64,000 nucleotides of DNA from Chryseobacterium oleae (GTDB lineage: Bacteria; Bacteroidota; Bacteroidia; Flavobacteriales; Weeksellaceae). The stretch lies in NCBI RefSeq assembly GCF_900115055.1, contig NZ_FOVD01000005.1, positions 248,001 through 312,000 on the forward strand. The letters are read 5' to 3'. A program made the position numbers and the translations under genes. The notes below the pieces were generated by a model. The model was given only the letters and a program-made list of their open reading frames with translations, was not told the DNA's origin and searched no databases. Positions 40,560-49,908 of the stretch are shown here, piece by piece; the first letter of the stretch is position 1, and every line of letters starts with the position of its first letter.

Positions 40560-43500
40560 ATGAAAAAATTTCTACTAGCTATTTGCACTTTTCTTTGTTT
40601 AATCCTTAATGCGCAGCTGGATACCGAGCATTGGTTCGCCCCGATGTCTGCGAGTTCTCTTCAGGGAACACCCCAATGTTATTTATACCTGTCGACCAAC
40701 GAAACGGTTCCATTTTCCGTACAAGTATTTAATAATAACGTTGTATTTTCTACCGTACAGGTAAGTAAAGGAAACCCCGTACAGTTGACCGTTCCCAGCA
40801 ATTATATGATTGCTTCCACGCCCGGCAGCCTCTTTACGCAAAATTCCATGGGACTGCATGTAAAAGGTAATAAAAAGTTCTTTGCCAACTTCAGGTTTTC
40901 TGTTCCCAGTCAGGCTGAAATCATTACTTCAAAAGGATTGGCAGGAATCGGGAAAACTTTTTTCATAGGAACAGCACCAACTACCTCCCCAAAAGATTAT
41001 GTAAACTCCACTTTGGGAGTGACCGCTACGGAAGACAATACTACCGTGACTTTATCAGGTTATAATTCTGATGTTGTTTTCTCTAACGGAAGCGTAATGC
41101 CAACCAGAACATTTACCATTAACAAAGGAAAATCTTATATCATAGATGTTATAAGCGACATGGGAGGTGCCAGCAACAGAAAAGGATTATTGGGTGCAAA
41201 GCTTGTTGCCGATAAACCCGTATCTGTGACAAACGGAAACTTCAACGGTCTTTATACTACGCAGAATAACAGCAATGTAGATATTCTGATGGACCAGGCG
41301 GTTCCAGTGGACAGATTGGGGAAAGATTTTGTAATGGTAAAAGGAAACGGCCCTGCAAGTGTAGGGATGGAAAAAGCCATGATCATTGCTACAGAAAACA
41401 ATACCACCCTTATTGTCAACGGAAATCCTGTGCCGGGTGTCAATCTTAATGCCGGAGGATATTATATGATTGAAGGCACCAGCTATCTCAATCAGGGTAA
41501 CGGACATTACAATATGAATATTTCCGCGAGCAAAAACGTTTACGTATACCAGCTTCTGGCCGGGGCTTCCGGAAGTACAGTTTATCAGACCGGAGGTATG
41601 AATTTCATCCCGCCTTTAAGCTGTTTCTTACCTAAAGAGATCAACGAAGTTGGCTTTATTAATAGAATTGGAGGTACTTATTACGATACTAAGCTTAATA
41701 TCATCACACAGGCTGGTGCTGCTGTAACGCTGAACGGTAATCCTGTTGCCGCGGCTACAGGTCCTTATCCGGTAACCGGAAATCCGGGATGGGTTACTTA
41801 TTCTGTGATGAATGTTTCCGGAAATGTCACCATCAATTCGACAAAACCCGTCACGGCAGGAATTGCGGCAGGAAGCGGTGCTGTAGGTTATGGAGGATAT
41901 TTCGCAGGATTCTCTTCAGTTCCTGCGATTACAAAAACAGGCGATTGCTATGCTGGAATCCGCCTTGAAGTGGACAACAGCTATGATGCCTACCAATGGT
42001 ATTTCAATGGTGTTTTAATTCCCGGAGCGACTTCTTATTTTATCAATCCTGAATTGTACGGAGCGGGAACTTATACCTGTTTTATCACCAAAAACAACTG
42101 CGAATCAAGACTGACCTCCGAATACGAATATACATTATGTCCACCGATATCTACAACCACTTATAATATCGGATCATGTAATACAAAAGTGATCACGCCG
42201 GTTTTCACTGCTTCTACGCAGGCTATCGTTCCTTCACATACGAGCATTATTGCCCAACCAACTAATGGTACAGCTACAGTAAATACTACAACAGGGCAAA
42301 TCACTTATACACCCAATGCAGGTCTTACGGCGGATGCTACAGATTCTTTCATTTATTATATTGATGGAAACGGAAACCCTGCAGATTTTGAATATTTCAA
42401 AGTGGTGGTGAATATCGATGTTCTTCAGACACAGAATGCAGCTCTGTCTTCCTGCGCCAGTAACAATGGAAACGGAACATTTGATCTGACTACCGCAGTT
42501 TTAAGTCCGGATACCGGAACAACGGCCACTTATTATACGAATGCTAATTTAACGGGACAAATTGCCAACCCTGCTACCTATTCAGGGCCTGCAGGAACAA
42601 TCTATGCGAATGTGACGTCTTCATTCGGATGTTCTAAACCTGCACAGATCACATTAACATTGAATCCTTCACCGAATGTGAATACCAGCAATTTTAATGC
42701 GAGTTTCTGTGATAATGATTTTGACGGAATCATTAGCGTCAATTTTGCTACGGTAACTCCACAGATCGTGACCAATTCTGCCAACTTTACTGTAAAATAC
42801 TATCTTGTTCAGGCAGATGCCACAGCCGGAAACAACAATAATCTTCCGGCTAACTGGACTTACACAGCCAACACAACGGTCTATGTAAGGGTTTCACCCA
42901 ACACCGGTGACTGTGCTGCCGCATTTGGACAGATCAACTTTAAGATCGGAGCTAAAATTACCCTGATCACGAATTCAGTTGCTGCAGATGTCTGTGATAA
43001 TGACCTTGGCGGATCTGAATCAGCCAATCTTAACGATTATAAGAGTTTATTTACTATAGACCCAACGGTAATTCTTTCATTCCACTCTTCTCTGGCTGAT
43101 GCTCAGGCGGGAATCAATGCTATTTCTCCGACACAGAATATCACTTCTGTTCACACGTATTATGTAAGATTTCAAAGCAGCACAGAATGTCCTAATACGG
43201 GAGTTCTGAAACTGACTTTAAAAACGCCTAAAAAATCAACCACCCTTCACAATCAGGTAGTCTGTTCAATTGAAAAAGTAATATTGGATGCAGGCCCTGG
43301 ATTCTCTTCCTATCTATGGAGCAATGGGGCTACAACACAGAGCATCACGGTAGGTGTAGGAAATTATTATGTAGATTTAGGCTTCAACGGATGCGTATAC
43401 CGCCAGACGGTAAGCGTAACAACGGCTCAAGGCCCTACCATTACAAAAATAGAGGTATCATCTTCCAACGCTACAGTGTATGTAACGGGTGGAACTCCTC

Positions 43501-43910
43501 CTTATCAATATTCACTTGATGGATTGAATTATCAGACTTCCAATGTTTTCACGGGTCTTTCCAGAGGAATTCACAAAGTATATGTTTTAGGTTCAGACGG
43601 ATGTCTTCCTGTAACTAAAGAATTTCTGGTATTGAATCTTGTAAATGCCATAACACCGAACGGGGACGGGCTTAATGATGTTCTTAATTATTCAGATTTA
43701 AGGATCAAGCAGAATGTAATCATAGAAGTTGCCGACCGTTATGGAATGGCTGTTTACAAATCATCTGACAAGAATTACATATGGGATGGAAAGGTAAACG
43801 GAAGGAATCTTCCTACTGGAACTTATTGGTATGTGATCACCTGGACAGAGCCTGATACTAAATTGCCAGTTTCGTATTCCGGATGGCTTTTAATTAAAAA
43901 TCGTGATTAA
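40560..43910 (+). CDS. Giant T9SS type B surface protein, paralog 1 (IgGFc-binding-like N-terminus)
   Basis: A 1116-residue secreted protein. Signal peptide about 1-19. Residues 20-470 form a large beta-rich region resembling the IgGFc-binding protein N-terminal domain (TATEDNTTVTLSGY, GKSYIIDV, LVADKPVSVTNGNFNG, GGYFAGFSSVPAI). Next come an Ig-like domain (YQWYFNGVLIPGA), a cadherin-like module (about 530-625), and two or three short modules with CDNDFDG or CDNDLGG starts. The end is a gliding-motility type B sorting domain (AITPNGDGLNDVLNY, VADRYGMAVYKS, YIWDGKVNGR, GTYWYVITW). First of four tandem paralogs. Predicted surface adhesin or matrix protein exported by T9SS; ligand unknown. Confidence 0.88.
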   Translation: MKKFLLAICTFLCLILNAQLDTEHWFAPMSASSLQGTPQCYLYLSTNETVPFSVQVFNNNVVFSTVQVSKGNPVQLTVPSNYMIASTPGSLFTQNSMGLHVKGNKKFFANFRFSVPSQAEIITSKGLAGIGKTFFIGTAPTTSPKDYVNSTLGVTATEDNTTVTLSGYNSDVVFSNGSVMPTRTFTINKGKSYIIDVISDMGGASNRKGLLGAKLVADKPVSVTNGNFNGLYTTQNNSNVDILMDQAVPVDRLGKDFVMVKGNGPASVGMEKAMIIATENNTTLIVNGNPVPGVNLNAGGYYMIEGTSYLNQGNGHYNMNISASKNVYVYQLLAGASGSTVYQTGGMNFIPPLSCFLPKEINEVGFINRIGGTYYDTKLNIITQAGAAVTLNGNPVAAATGPYPVTGNPGWVTYSVMNVSGNVTINSTKPVTAGIAAGSGAVGYGGYFAGFSSVPAITKTGDCYAGIRLEVDNSYDAYQWYFNGVLIPGATSYFINPELYGAGTYTCFITKNNCESRLTSEYEYTLCPPISTTTYNIGSCNTKVITPVFTASTQAIVPSHTSIIAQPTNGTATVNTTTGQITYTPNAGLTADATDSFIYYIDGNGNPADFEYFKVVVNIDVLQTQNAALSSCASNNGNGTFDLTTAVLSPDTGTTATYYTNANLTGQIANPATYSGPAGTIYANVTSSFGCSKPAQITLTLNPSPNVNTSNFNASFCDNDFDGIISVNFATVTPQIVTNSANFTVKYYLVQADATAGNNNNLPANWTYTANTTVYVRVSPNTGDCAAAFGQINFKIGAKITLITNSVAADVCDNDLGGSESANLNDYKSLFTIDPTVILSFHSSLADAQAGINAISPTQNITSVHTYYVRFQSSTECPNTGVLKLTLKTPKKSTTLHNQVVCSIEKVILDAGPGFSSYLWSNGATTQSITVGVGNYYVDLGFNGCVYRQTVSVTTAQGPTITKIEVSSSNATVYVTGGTPPYQYSLDGLNYQTSNVFTGLSRGIHKVYVLGSDGCLPVTKEFLVLNLVNAITPNGDGLNDVLNYSDLRIKQNVIIEVADRYGMAVYKSSDKNYIWDGKVNGRNLPTGTYWYVITWTEPDTKLPVSYSGWLLIKNRD

Positions 43911-43989
43911 TTTTTAACTTTTGTTATATTTATTTAATACTATTTCAAATATTATTTTAAATTTGTAGAAATCCTAATTCCTTACCCAC

Positions 43990-46815
43990 ATGAAAAGATA
44001 TCTACTCAGTTTCGTGTTGTTGTTTTTTACAATTCATTCGCTCTTTGCCCAAAGAGACACAGAGCACTGGATTGCACCCTACTACAATACCGTATCAACA
44101 GCTTACACGAATACACTGTATATTTCTACAGATTCTGTAACTCCGTTTGATGTAAAGATATACAACAATAATGCACTGCTTACTACCGTTACAGTAAGTA
44201 AAGGTAATCCTGTTACCTATACTCCAACGGCCAGTTTTGTCTTTGCATCAGCTACAACAGACGCATTTAAAGTGATCACCAAGGGACTATACCTGAAAGG
44301 AGATAAACCTTTTTACTGCAGTTTGAGACTTGCACAGTTTTCCCATGGTGAAATCATCACCAGTAAAGGAAAAGCAGGTATCGGTAAAGAATTTTATGTC
44401 GCTACCAGCCCCAATACACCTGCTTCAAGCACTTATACAAGTAATTACAACTTTACAGCTGGAATCTTGGCTACAGAAGATAACACCAATGTAACCGTAT
44501 CATGGACTACCAACGGATTGGTATTTTATGGAGGAACGCCTACAGGAAATACACATAGTTTTACCTTAAACAAGGGAGAATCATTTATTTTAGCAGGTCC
44601 CGGAACTACAGATGCGAACCTATCCGGATTTATCGGAGCCAAGGTGGTGGCAAATAAACCTGTGACTCTTACCAACGGAAGCAGCAACGGTAACTTTGGA
44701 GTAGATTCACCCGGTGGGTCGGATGCTGTACTCGATCAGTCTGTTCCTACAGAAAGACTGGGGAATACTTTTGCCATCGTAAAAACCAAGTCTACCAAGC
44801 CCGCAGCCAATATGGAAGGGGGAATTATCATCGCTACAGAGAACAATACTGAAGTTTATTTAAACGGTTCCACCACTCCCGCTGCTACTCTGAGTGCAGG
44901 TGGATGGTACAGAATTGATGAAGTGAACTACATCACACAGCCAGGAGCAGGAACTCATGCCAACATGTACATTTCGACCAATAAAAATGTCTATCTGTAC
45001 CAGTTTGTGGCCATCAATGCTGATAATGCAACCTGTGGATTCAACTATATTCCGCCATTAAACTGTTTCCTTCCCCGAAAGATTGATGAAATTGGTAAAA
45101 TTAATGAGATGCCGGGTATTACTACCTCAACCATTAATTTGAAACTTAATATTCTTACGGAGGCCGGAGCTACTGTTATGGTAAACGGCGCTGCACCTAC
45201 TCCTGACCAGGGGCCTTATCCTCTAACCGGAAACACCCAGTGGGTAACTTATGCTGTACCGGGTATTTCAGGAAACGTTACTATTACATCCAATAAAGCA
45301 GTAACTGCCGGAATCAACGGTGGCTACAGTACCGCAGGATACGGAGGATATTTCGCCGGTTTCTCCTCGATTCCTGTTATTGCTAAAAAAACAGGTGAAT
45401 GTGCACCGGGAATCATTCTGGAAGTAGATGACGGGTATGAAACCTACCAATGGCTCTTAAACGGGACAGCAATTCCGGGAGCAACTGCCAATACATTCTC
45501 ACCTGCAACATCAGGAAACTATACGGTAAAAGTAACCATGGGTACATGTCCGCCGGTTACGACACCAGTTTATAAAGTGTTCAGCTGTCTGAAACTTACA
45601 ACTCAGACACTCAATGCATGTTCTACAAAAGTAATTACAGCTGCATTCACATCTTCAACGCAGGCAGTAGTGCCAAGTACACTTGTTCTCATTACACCGG
45701 CAGCACACGGAGTAGCAGTGGTTAATTCAAACGGAACGATCACCTATACGCCTAATGCCAACTATTATGGCCCGGATCAGATTGTTTATAAATTCTGTGG
45801 TAATGCTGCTGAGTTTATCGACTGTGAGCAGATTACATTAAATCTTACGGTAGTACCTTTCACGGTGAGAGATGCTTCAATCAAGGCATGTCAGTATGAT
45901 GTAGATCCTTATGCTTATTTCGATCTTACGAAAGCCAGCGTTACAGACTACAATCTGGTAGTAAAAAAATACTATCCTACAATGGCTGACCTTACTGCTG
46001 GAACTAATGAAATCACTACACCAGACAATTATCCGTCTGCCGGAGGATTCGTATATGTAAAAGTAACGACAAGCGAAGGATGTACAGCCAATGCAAAAAT
46101 TGAACTGATCGCTCTTCCAATTAAAAAATCTCCAATTCTTGTTGACCAGTTTATCTGTGTAGACAGCAAAACAAATCTGAATGCAGGACCTGGATATGAT
46201 TCTTACCTATGGAGCACAGGAGCTACTACAGCTTCCATCCAAAATGTAGGTATCGGAGAATATTCTGTAATCCTGGGTAAAAACGGATGTTCACTGAAGC
46301 AAGTTGTAAGAGTAAGAAAAGCAGAAGATCCGGTAATCACTAAGATTGAAATTTCAAATACTACAGCTACCGTTGTTGTAAACGGAGGAAAAGCACCTTA
46401 CAAATATGCTGTAGATACACCTACAAACTGGCAGGATTCCAATGTGTTTACAGGCCTTACAAGAGGTCAGCACACATTCTATGTAAAAGACACTTACAAT
46501 TGTGATCCTACAACAGTAGAAGTAACAATTCCTAATCTGATCAATGCCATCACTCCTAACGGCGATAATAAAAATGACTATATCGACTACAGCGAGCTAG
46601 CTTATAAAGAAAACCTTTCTTTTGTAATTTATGACAGATACGGAAACATGATCTTCACCGGAAATAAATTCAATGATTACAAATGGGATGGAAAGCATTA
46701 TGACAAAAAGCTTTTAACAGGAACTTACTGGTATCATATCAACTGGAATGAATCCAATAAGGACAAAACTCCAATCAAATACACAGGATGGATTTTAGTT
46801 AAAAACCTTGAATAA
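43990..46815 (+). CDS. Giant T9SS type B surface protein, paralog 2 (short form)
   Basis: A 941-residue paralog with the same order: signal peptide (about 1-20), IgGFc-binding-like region (DTEHWIAPYYN start, LATEDNTNVTVSW, GYFAGFSSIPVIAKK), Ig-like YQWLLNGTAIPGA, cadherin-like module ending NAAEFIDCEQITLNL, one short module, then the type B sorting domain (INAITPNGDNKNDYIDY, IYDRYGNMIFTG). It lacks the CDNDxDG modules present in paralogs 1 and 4, explaining the shorter length. It begins 79 bases after paralog 1, with no clear terminator between, so they may be cotranscribed. A strong terminator follows. Confidence 0.88.
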   Translation: MKRYLLSFVLLFFTIHSLFAQRDTEHWIAPYYNTVSTAYTNTLYISTDSVTPFDVKIYNNNALLTTVTVSKGNPVTYTPTASFVFASATTDAFKVITKGLYLKGDKPFYCSLRLAQFSHGEIITSKGKAGIGKEFYVATSPNTPASSTYTSNYNFTAGILATEDNTNVTVSWTTNGLVFYGGTPTGNTHSFTLNKGESFILAGPGTTDANLSGFIGAKVVANKPVTLTNGSSNGNFGVDSPGGSDAVLDQSVPTERLGNTFAIVKTKSTKPAANMEGGIIIATENNTEVYLNGSTTPAATLSAGGWYRIDEVNYITQPGAGTHANMYISTNKNVYLYQFVAINADNATCGFNYIPPLNCFLPRKIDEIGKINEMPGITTSTINLKLNILTEAGATVMVNGAAPTPDQGPYPLTGNTQWVTYAVPGISGNVTITSNKAVTAGINGGYSTAGYGGYFAGFSSIPVIAKKTGECAPGIILEVDDGYETYQWLLNGTAIPGATANTFSPATSGNYTVKVTMGTCPPVTTPVYKVFSCLKLTTQTLNACSTKVITAAFTSSTQAVVPSTLVLITPAAHGVAVVNSNGTITYTPNANYYGPDQIVYKFCGNAAEFIDCEQITLNLTVVPFTVRDASIKACQYDVDPYAYFDLTKASVTDYNLVVKKYYPTMADLTAGTNEITTPDNYPSAGGFVYVKVTTSEGCTANAKIELIALPIKKSPILVDQFICVDSKTNLNAGPGYDSYLWSTGATTASIQNVGIGEYSVILGKNGCSLKQVVRVRKAEDPVITKIEISNTTATVVVNGGKAPYKYAVDTPTNWQDSNVFTGLTRGQHTFYVKDTYNCDPTTVEVTIPNLINAITPNGDNKNDYIDYSELAYKENLSFVIYDRYGNMIFTGNKFNDYKWDGKHYDKKLLTGTYWYHINWNESNKDKTPIKYTGWILVKNLE

Positions 46816-46839
46816 GCTATCCTTCTTAATAAAATATAT

Positions 46840-46869
46840 AACCGCGATCTTCGATCGCGGTTTTTTTTT
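46840..46869 (+). terminator. Terminator after surface paralog 2
   Basis: AACCGCGAT and ATCGCGGTT arms with a short loop and T9. The same GC core is used after paralog 3. Confidence 0.92.
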
Positions 46870-46954
46870 AACCTAAAATCAACATTTTTTACATATTTTG
46901 CAATTCCACATTAAATATTCTCCTATTTTTGCGACAATCCTAATTCTCAGATAA

Positions 46955-49795
46955 ATGAAAATATTTTTACTCACTTTTCTTTTGCTGCTTACAGCAATCA
47001 ATCCGCTTTTCGGGCAAAGAGATACGGAGCATTGGTTTGCTCCTATGGCAGCTAGAAGCACCCAGATTTCTTCTCCACAGCAGGCGTTATATTTCTCAAC
47101 AGATTCTACGACTCCTTTTCCTGTGGAGATCTACAGCAATAATACCCTGCTTGGGACAGTAACCATTGCTAAAGGTGCTCCTCAAACATTTACGATTCCT
47201 TTGGGGTCCATCATTACCAGCAACACCTCGGAAATGTTTACGCCAGTGAACAAGGGGCTTTATACCAAAGGAACCAAACCTTATTTCGCTACCTTCAGGT
47301 TTTCTGTGACCAGTCATGGTGAAATCCTTACTTCTAAAGGCAAAGCCGGAATCGGTAAAAAGTTTTATGCTGTAGTTTCACCATTAGAAAATCCTCTTGT
47401 TTCTCTGAACTTTACCGCTGGTATTATGGCTACGGAAGATAATACGGTGGTGACTGTTTCAAACTATTCTCCCAATGTAATTTTCACCAACGGGTGGACA
47501 GCTGTAACCAATCCTACCCTTACATTTACCCTTAATAAAGGACAGTCTTATATCATTGAGGGAACCGGTGATATGGCAGGAAACAAAGAAGGCTTCATTG
47601 GAGCCAAGATAGAAGCTGATAAACCTATTTCCGTAACCAACGGAAATTTCAACGGTCAGTTTGCCATTATTCCTCCTGGTGGTTTTTTCGACGGATCTGA
47701 TATTGTAATGGATCAATCTGTACCCACCGACCGATTGGGAAATGAATTCGTTCTAGTAAAAGGAAACGGAGACATCAGCCAAAGAATGGAAGACGCCCTG
47801 ATTGTAGCTACCGAAGGCGGTACGCAGGTCTATATCAATAATGGAGCAGCTCCGGTAGTCACTCTGAATGAAGGTGAAAGCTACAGAGTCAACAAACTGA
47901 ATAACACCAATTATATCAATCAGGGGAACAACCATTACAATATGTACATCAAAACAACCAAAAATGTTTATGTATATCAGCTATTGGCCGGTGTAGCTAC
48001 AAGTAATGCTACCATCGGTTTTAATTATATTCCGCCTTTGAACTGTTATCTTCCAAGAAGAATTGACGAAATAGGGAATATTAATATCCTTCCTCCTACG
48101 ACCAACAATGTAAAATTAAATATCCTTACCGAAACAGGAGCCGGAGTTACGGTAAACGGAGCTACTCCTCCTGCTGCTCAGGGACCTTATCCGGTATCAG
48201 GAACTACATCCTGGGTATCCTATTCTGTTCCGAATGTAACAGGAAACGTTACCATCACTTCTACAAAAGCTGTAACTGCCGGTATTTCCGGAGGAAGCGG
48301 TGTGGTAGGTTACGGCGGATATTTTGCCGGATTCTCCTCCATTCCTGTTATTGCCAAGCAGACAGGTGATTGTATTCCGGGAATTGTACTGGAACTGGAT
48401 GACAGTTTTGATTCTTATCAGTGGTTCAGAGATGGAACTCCTATTCCTGGGGCCACAACGAATTCTTTTACACCTACACAATCAGGCGAATATACCGTGA
48501 GAATTACAGTAGGTTCGTGTCCTCCGATCATTACTCCTGTATACAAAGTTTACACCTGCCTTACACAAACTACATCAAACCAAACCGTGTGTGACGGGGT
48601 AAAGCTAATCGTTCCGACATTTACAAATTCTACCCAGGCTGTAGTCCCGGGCTCTGTGACCATCATCACTCCTCCTACAAACGGTAATGCAGTGATTGAT
48701 CCTGCTACAGGTGTGATCAGCTATGCGCCTGCTTTTAATTATGTAGGCCCTGATTCTTTTGTGTATAAATTCTGTGGAAACAACCCGAACTTTACAGATT
48801 GTGAGCAGGTAACGCTAAATTTAACTGTTTCAGAAAGTCCTACCGTTAACAATGCTGCTTTAAGAGCGTGTTTTCTGGAGGATAATCCTGCAACCGGATT
48901 ATTTAACCTTACAAATGCCCCTGTCACCGTACAGCCGGGAGTTACTAAAAAATACTACCCATCTCCAACGGATGCTGACAACAGCACCAACGAGATCCTG
49001 AATCCTACCAACTACATTGCTCCTACCGGCGTTGCCTATGTAAAAGTAATCAATGCAAATGGCTGCTACAGAGTAGCACAGGTGACATTGACCGTTCTTC
49101 CTCCTGTGAAATCTACAGTCCTTGTTGATAAGATCATTTGTGTTGAAGACAAAACAACACTGGATGCCGGCCCCGGTTTCTCAGGGTATGCATGGAGCAC
49201 AGGTGCTACTACACAGGCTATACAAAATGCAGGTGTGGGAACGTACTGGGTAAAACTGAAAACAGGAGACTGTGTAACCCTTCAGACTGTAAAAGTGTAT
49301 GCTTCAGAACAGCCGGTGGTTTCCAATATTGAAATTTCCAATACTACTGTTACCGTATATGCGATAGGTGGAAATCCGCCATATCAGTATTCGATCGACA
49401 ATATTCAGTGGCAGGATTCCAATATATTCACAGATGTGACCAGAGGTATATCTACAGTATATGTGAAGGACAGCTACAACTGTGACCCTATCAAAGTGGA
49501 AATCACAATTCCAAACCTGATCAATGCTATTACACCAAACGGTGACGGCGTGAATGACGTTCTGGATTATTCATTGCTGTCGGCTAAAAAGAACCTTGAG
49601 TTTAGTATTTTCGACCGATATGGAAGCAAAATATTCCAGGGTGATAAAACCAACGGCTATAAATGGGACGGAACCATTGGAGGCAAGAGAGTTTCTACCG
49701 GAAACTACTGGTTTGAAATTCACTGGAATGAGCCTGCAGGTAAGCAAACTCCTGTAAAATATACAGGCTGGATTCTTGTAAAAGGCAGAGAATAA
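46955..49795 (+). CDS. Giant T9SS type B surface protein, paralog 3 (short form)
   Basis: A 946-residue paralog, closest to paralog 2 in layout. Signal peptide (about 1-20), IgGFc-binding-like region (DTEHWFAPMAARS, MATEDNTVVTVSNY, IEADKPISVTNGNFNG), Ig-like YQWFRDGTPIPGA, cadherin-like module ending NNPNFTDCEQVTLNL, one short module, and the type B sorting domain (INAITPNGDGVNDVLDY, IFDRYGSKIFQGD). Lacks the CDNDxDG modules. A 5-base TTTGC-type -7 box lies just upstream (TATTTTTG at about 46922). Expected to be exported and anchored like its neighbours. Confidence 0.88.
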   Translation: MKIFLLTFLLLLTAINPLFGQRDTEHWFAPMAARSTQISSPQQALYFSTDSTTPFPVEIYSNNTLLGTVTIAKGAPQTFTIPLGSIITSNTSEMFTPVNKGLYTKGTKPYFATFRFSVTSHGEILTSKGKAGIGKKFYAVVSPLENPLVSLNFTAGIMATEDNTVVTVSNYSPNVIFTNGWTAVTNPTLTFTLNKGQSYIIEGTGDMAGNKEGFIGAKIEADKPISVTNGNFNGQFAIIPPGGFFDGSDIVMDQSVPTDRLGNEFVLVKGNGDISQRMEDALIVATEGGTQVYINNGAAPVVTLNEGESYRVNKLNNTNYINQGNNHYNMYIKTTKNVYVYQLLAGVATSNATIGFNYIPPLNCYLPRRIDEIGNINILPPTTNNVKLNILTETGAGVTVNGATPPAAQGPYPVSGTTSWVSYSVPNVTGNVTITSTKAVTAGISGGSGVVGYGGYFAGFSSIPVIAKQTGDCIPGIVLELDDSFDSYQWFRDGTPIPGATTNSFTPTQSGEYTVRITVGSCPPIITPVYKVYTCLTQTTSNQTVCDGVKLIVPTFTNSTQAVVPGSVTIITPPTNGNAVIDPATGVISYAPAFNYVGPDSFVYKFCGNNPNFTDCEQVTLNLTVSESPTVNNAALRACFLEDNPATGLFNLTNAPVTVQPGVTKKYYPSPTDADNSTNEILNPTNYIAPTGVAYVKVINANGCYRVAQVTLTVLPPVKSTVLVDKIICVEDKTTLDAGPGFSGYAWSTGATTQAIQNAGVGTYWVKLKTGDCVTLQTVKVYASEQPVVSNIEISNTTVTVYAIGGNPPYQYSIDNIQWQDSNIFTDVTRGISTVYVKDSYNCDPIKVEITIPNLINAITPNGDGVNDVLDYSLLSAKKNLEFSIFDRYGSKIFQGDKTNGYKWDGTIGGKRVSTGNYWFEIHWNEPAGKQTPVKYTGWILVKGRE

Positions 49796-49816
49796 TTACT
49801 GAAAAATATGAGTTTT

Positions 49817-49847
49817 AAAACCGCGATTTTAACATCGCGGTTTTTTT
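49817..49847 (+). terminator. Terminator after surface paralog 3
   Basis: AAAACCGCGAT and ATCGCGGTTTT arms, a 6-base loop and T7. Confidence 0.92.
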
Positions 49848-49908
49848 ATTACTTTTTCAGGCGATGAATACATTTTATTATTAAATTTGTGTTAAACTCC
49901 CGCACTGA

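Noticed and set aside
47096..48927. Several minus-strand frames of 60-94 codons opposite surface paralog 3
   Set aside because: They are by-products of the codon bias of the long repeated gene; none has a start context or motif.
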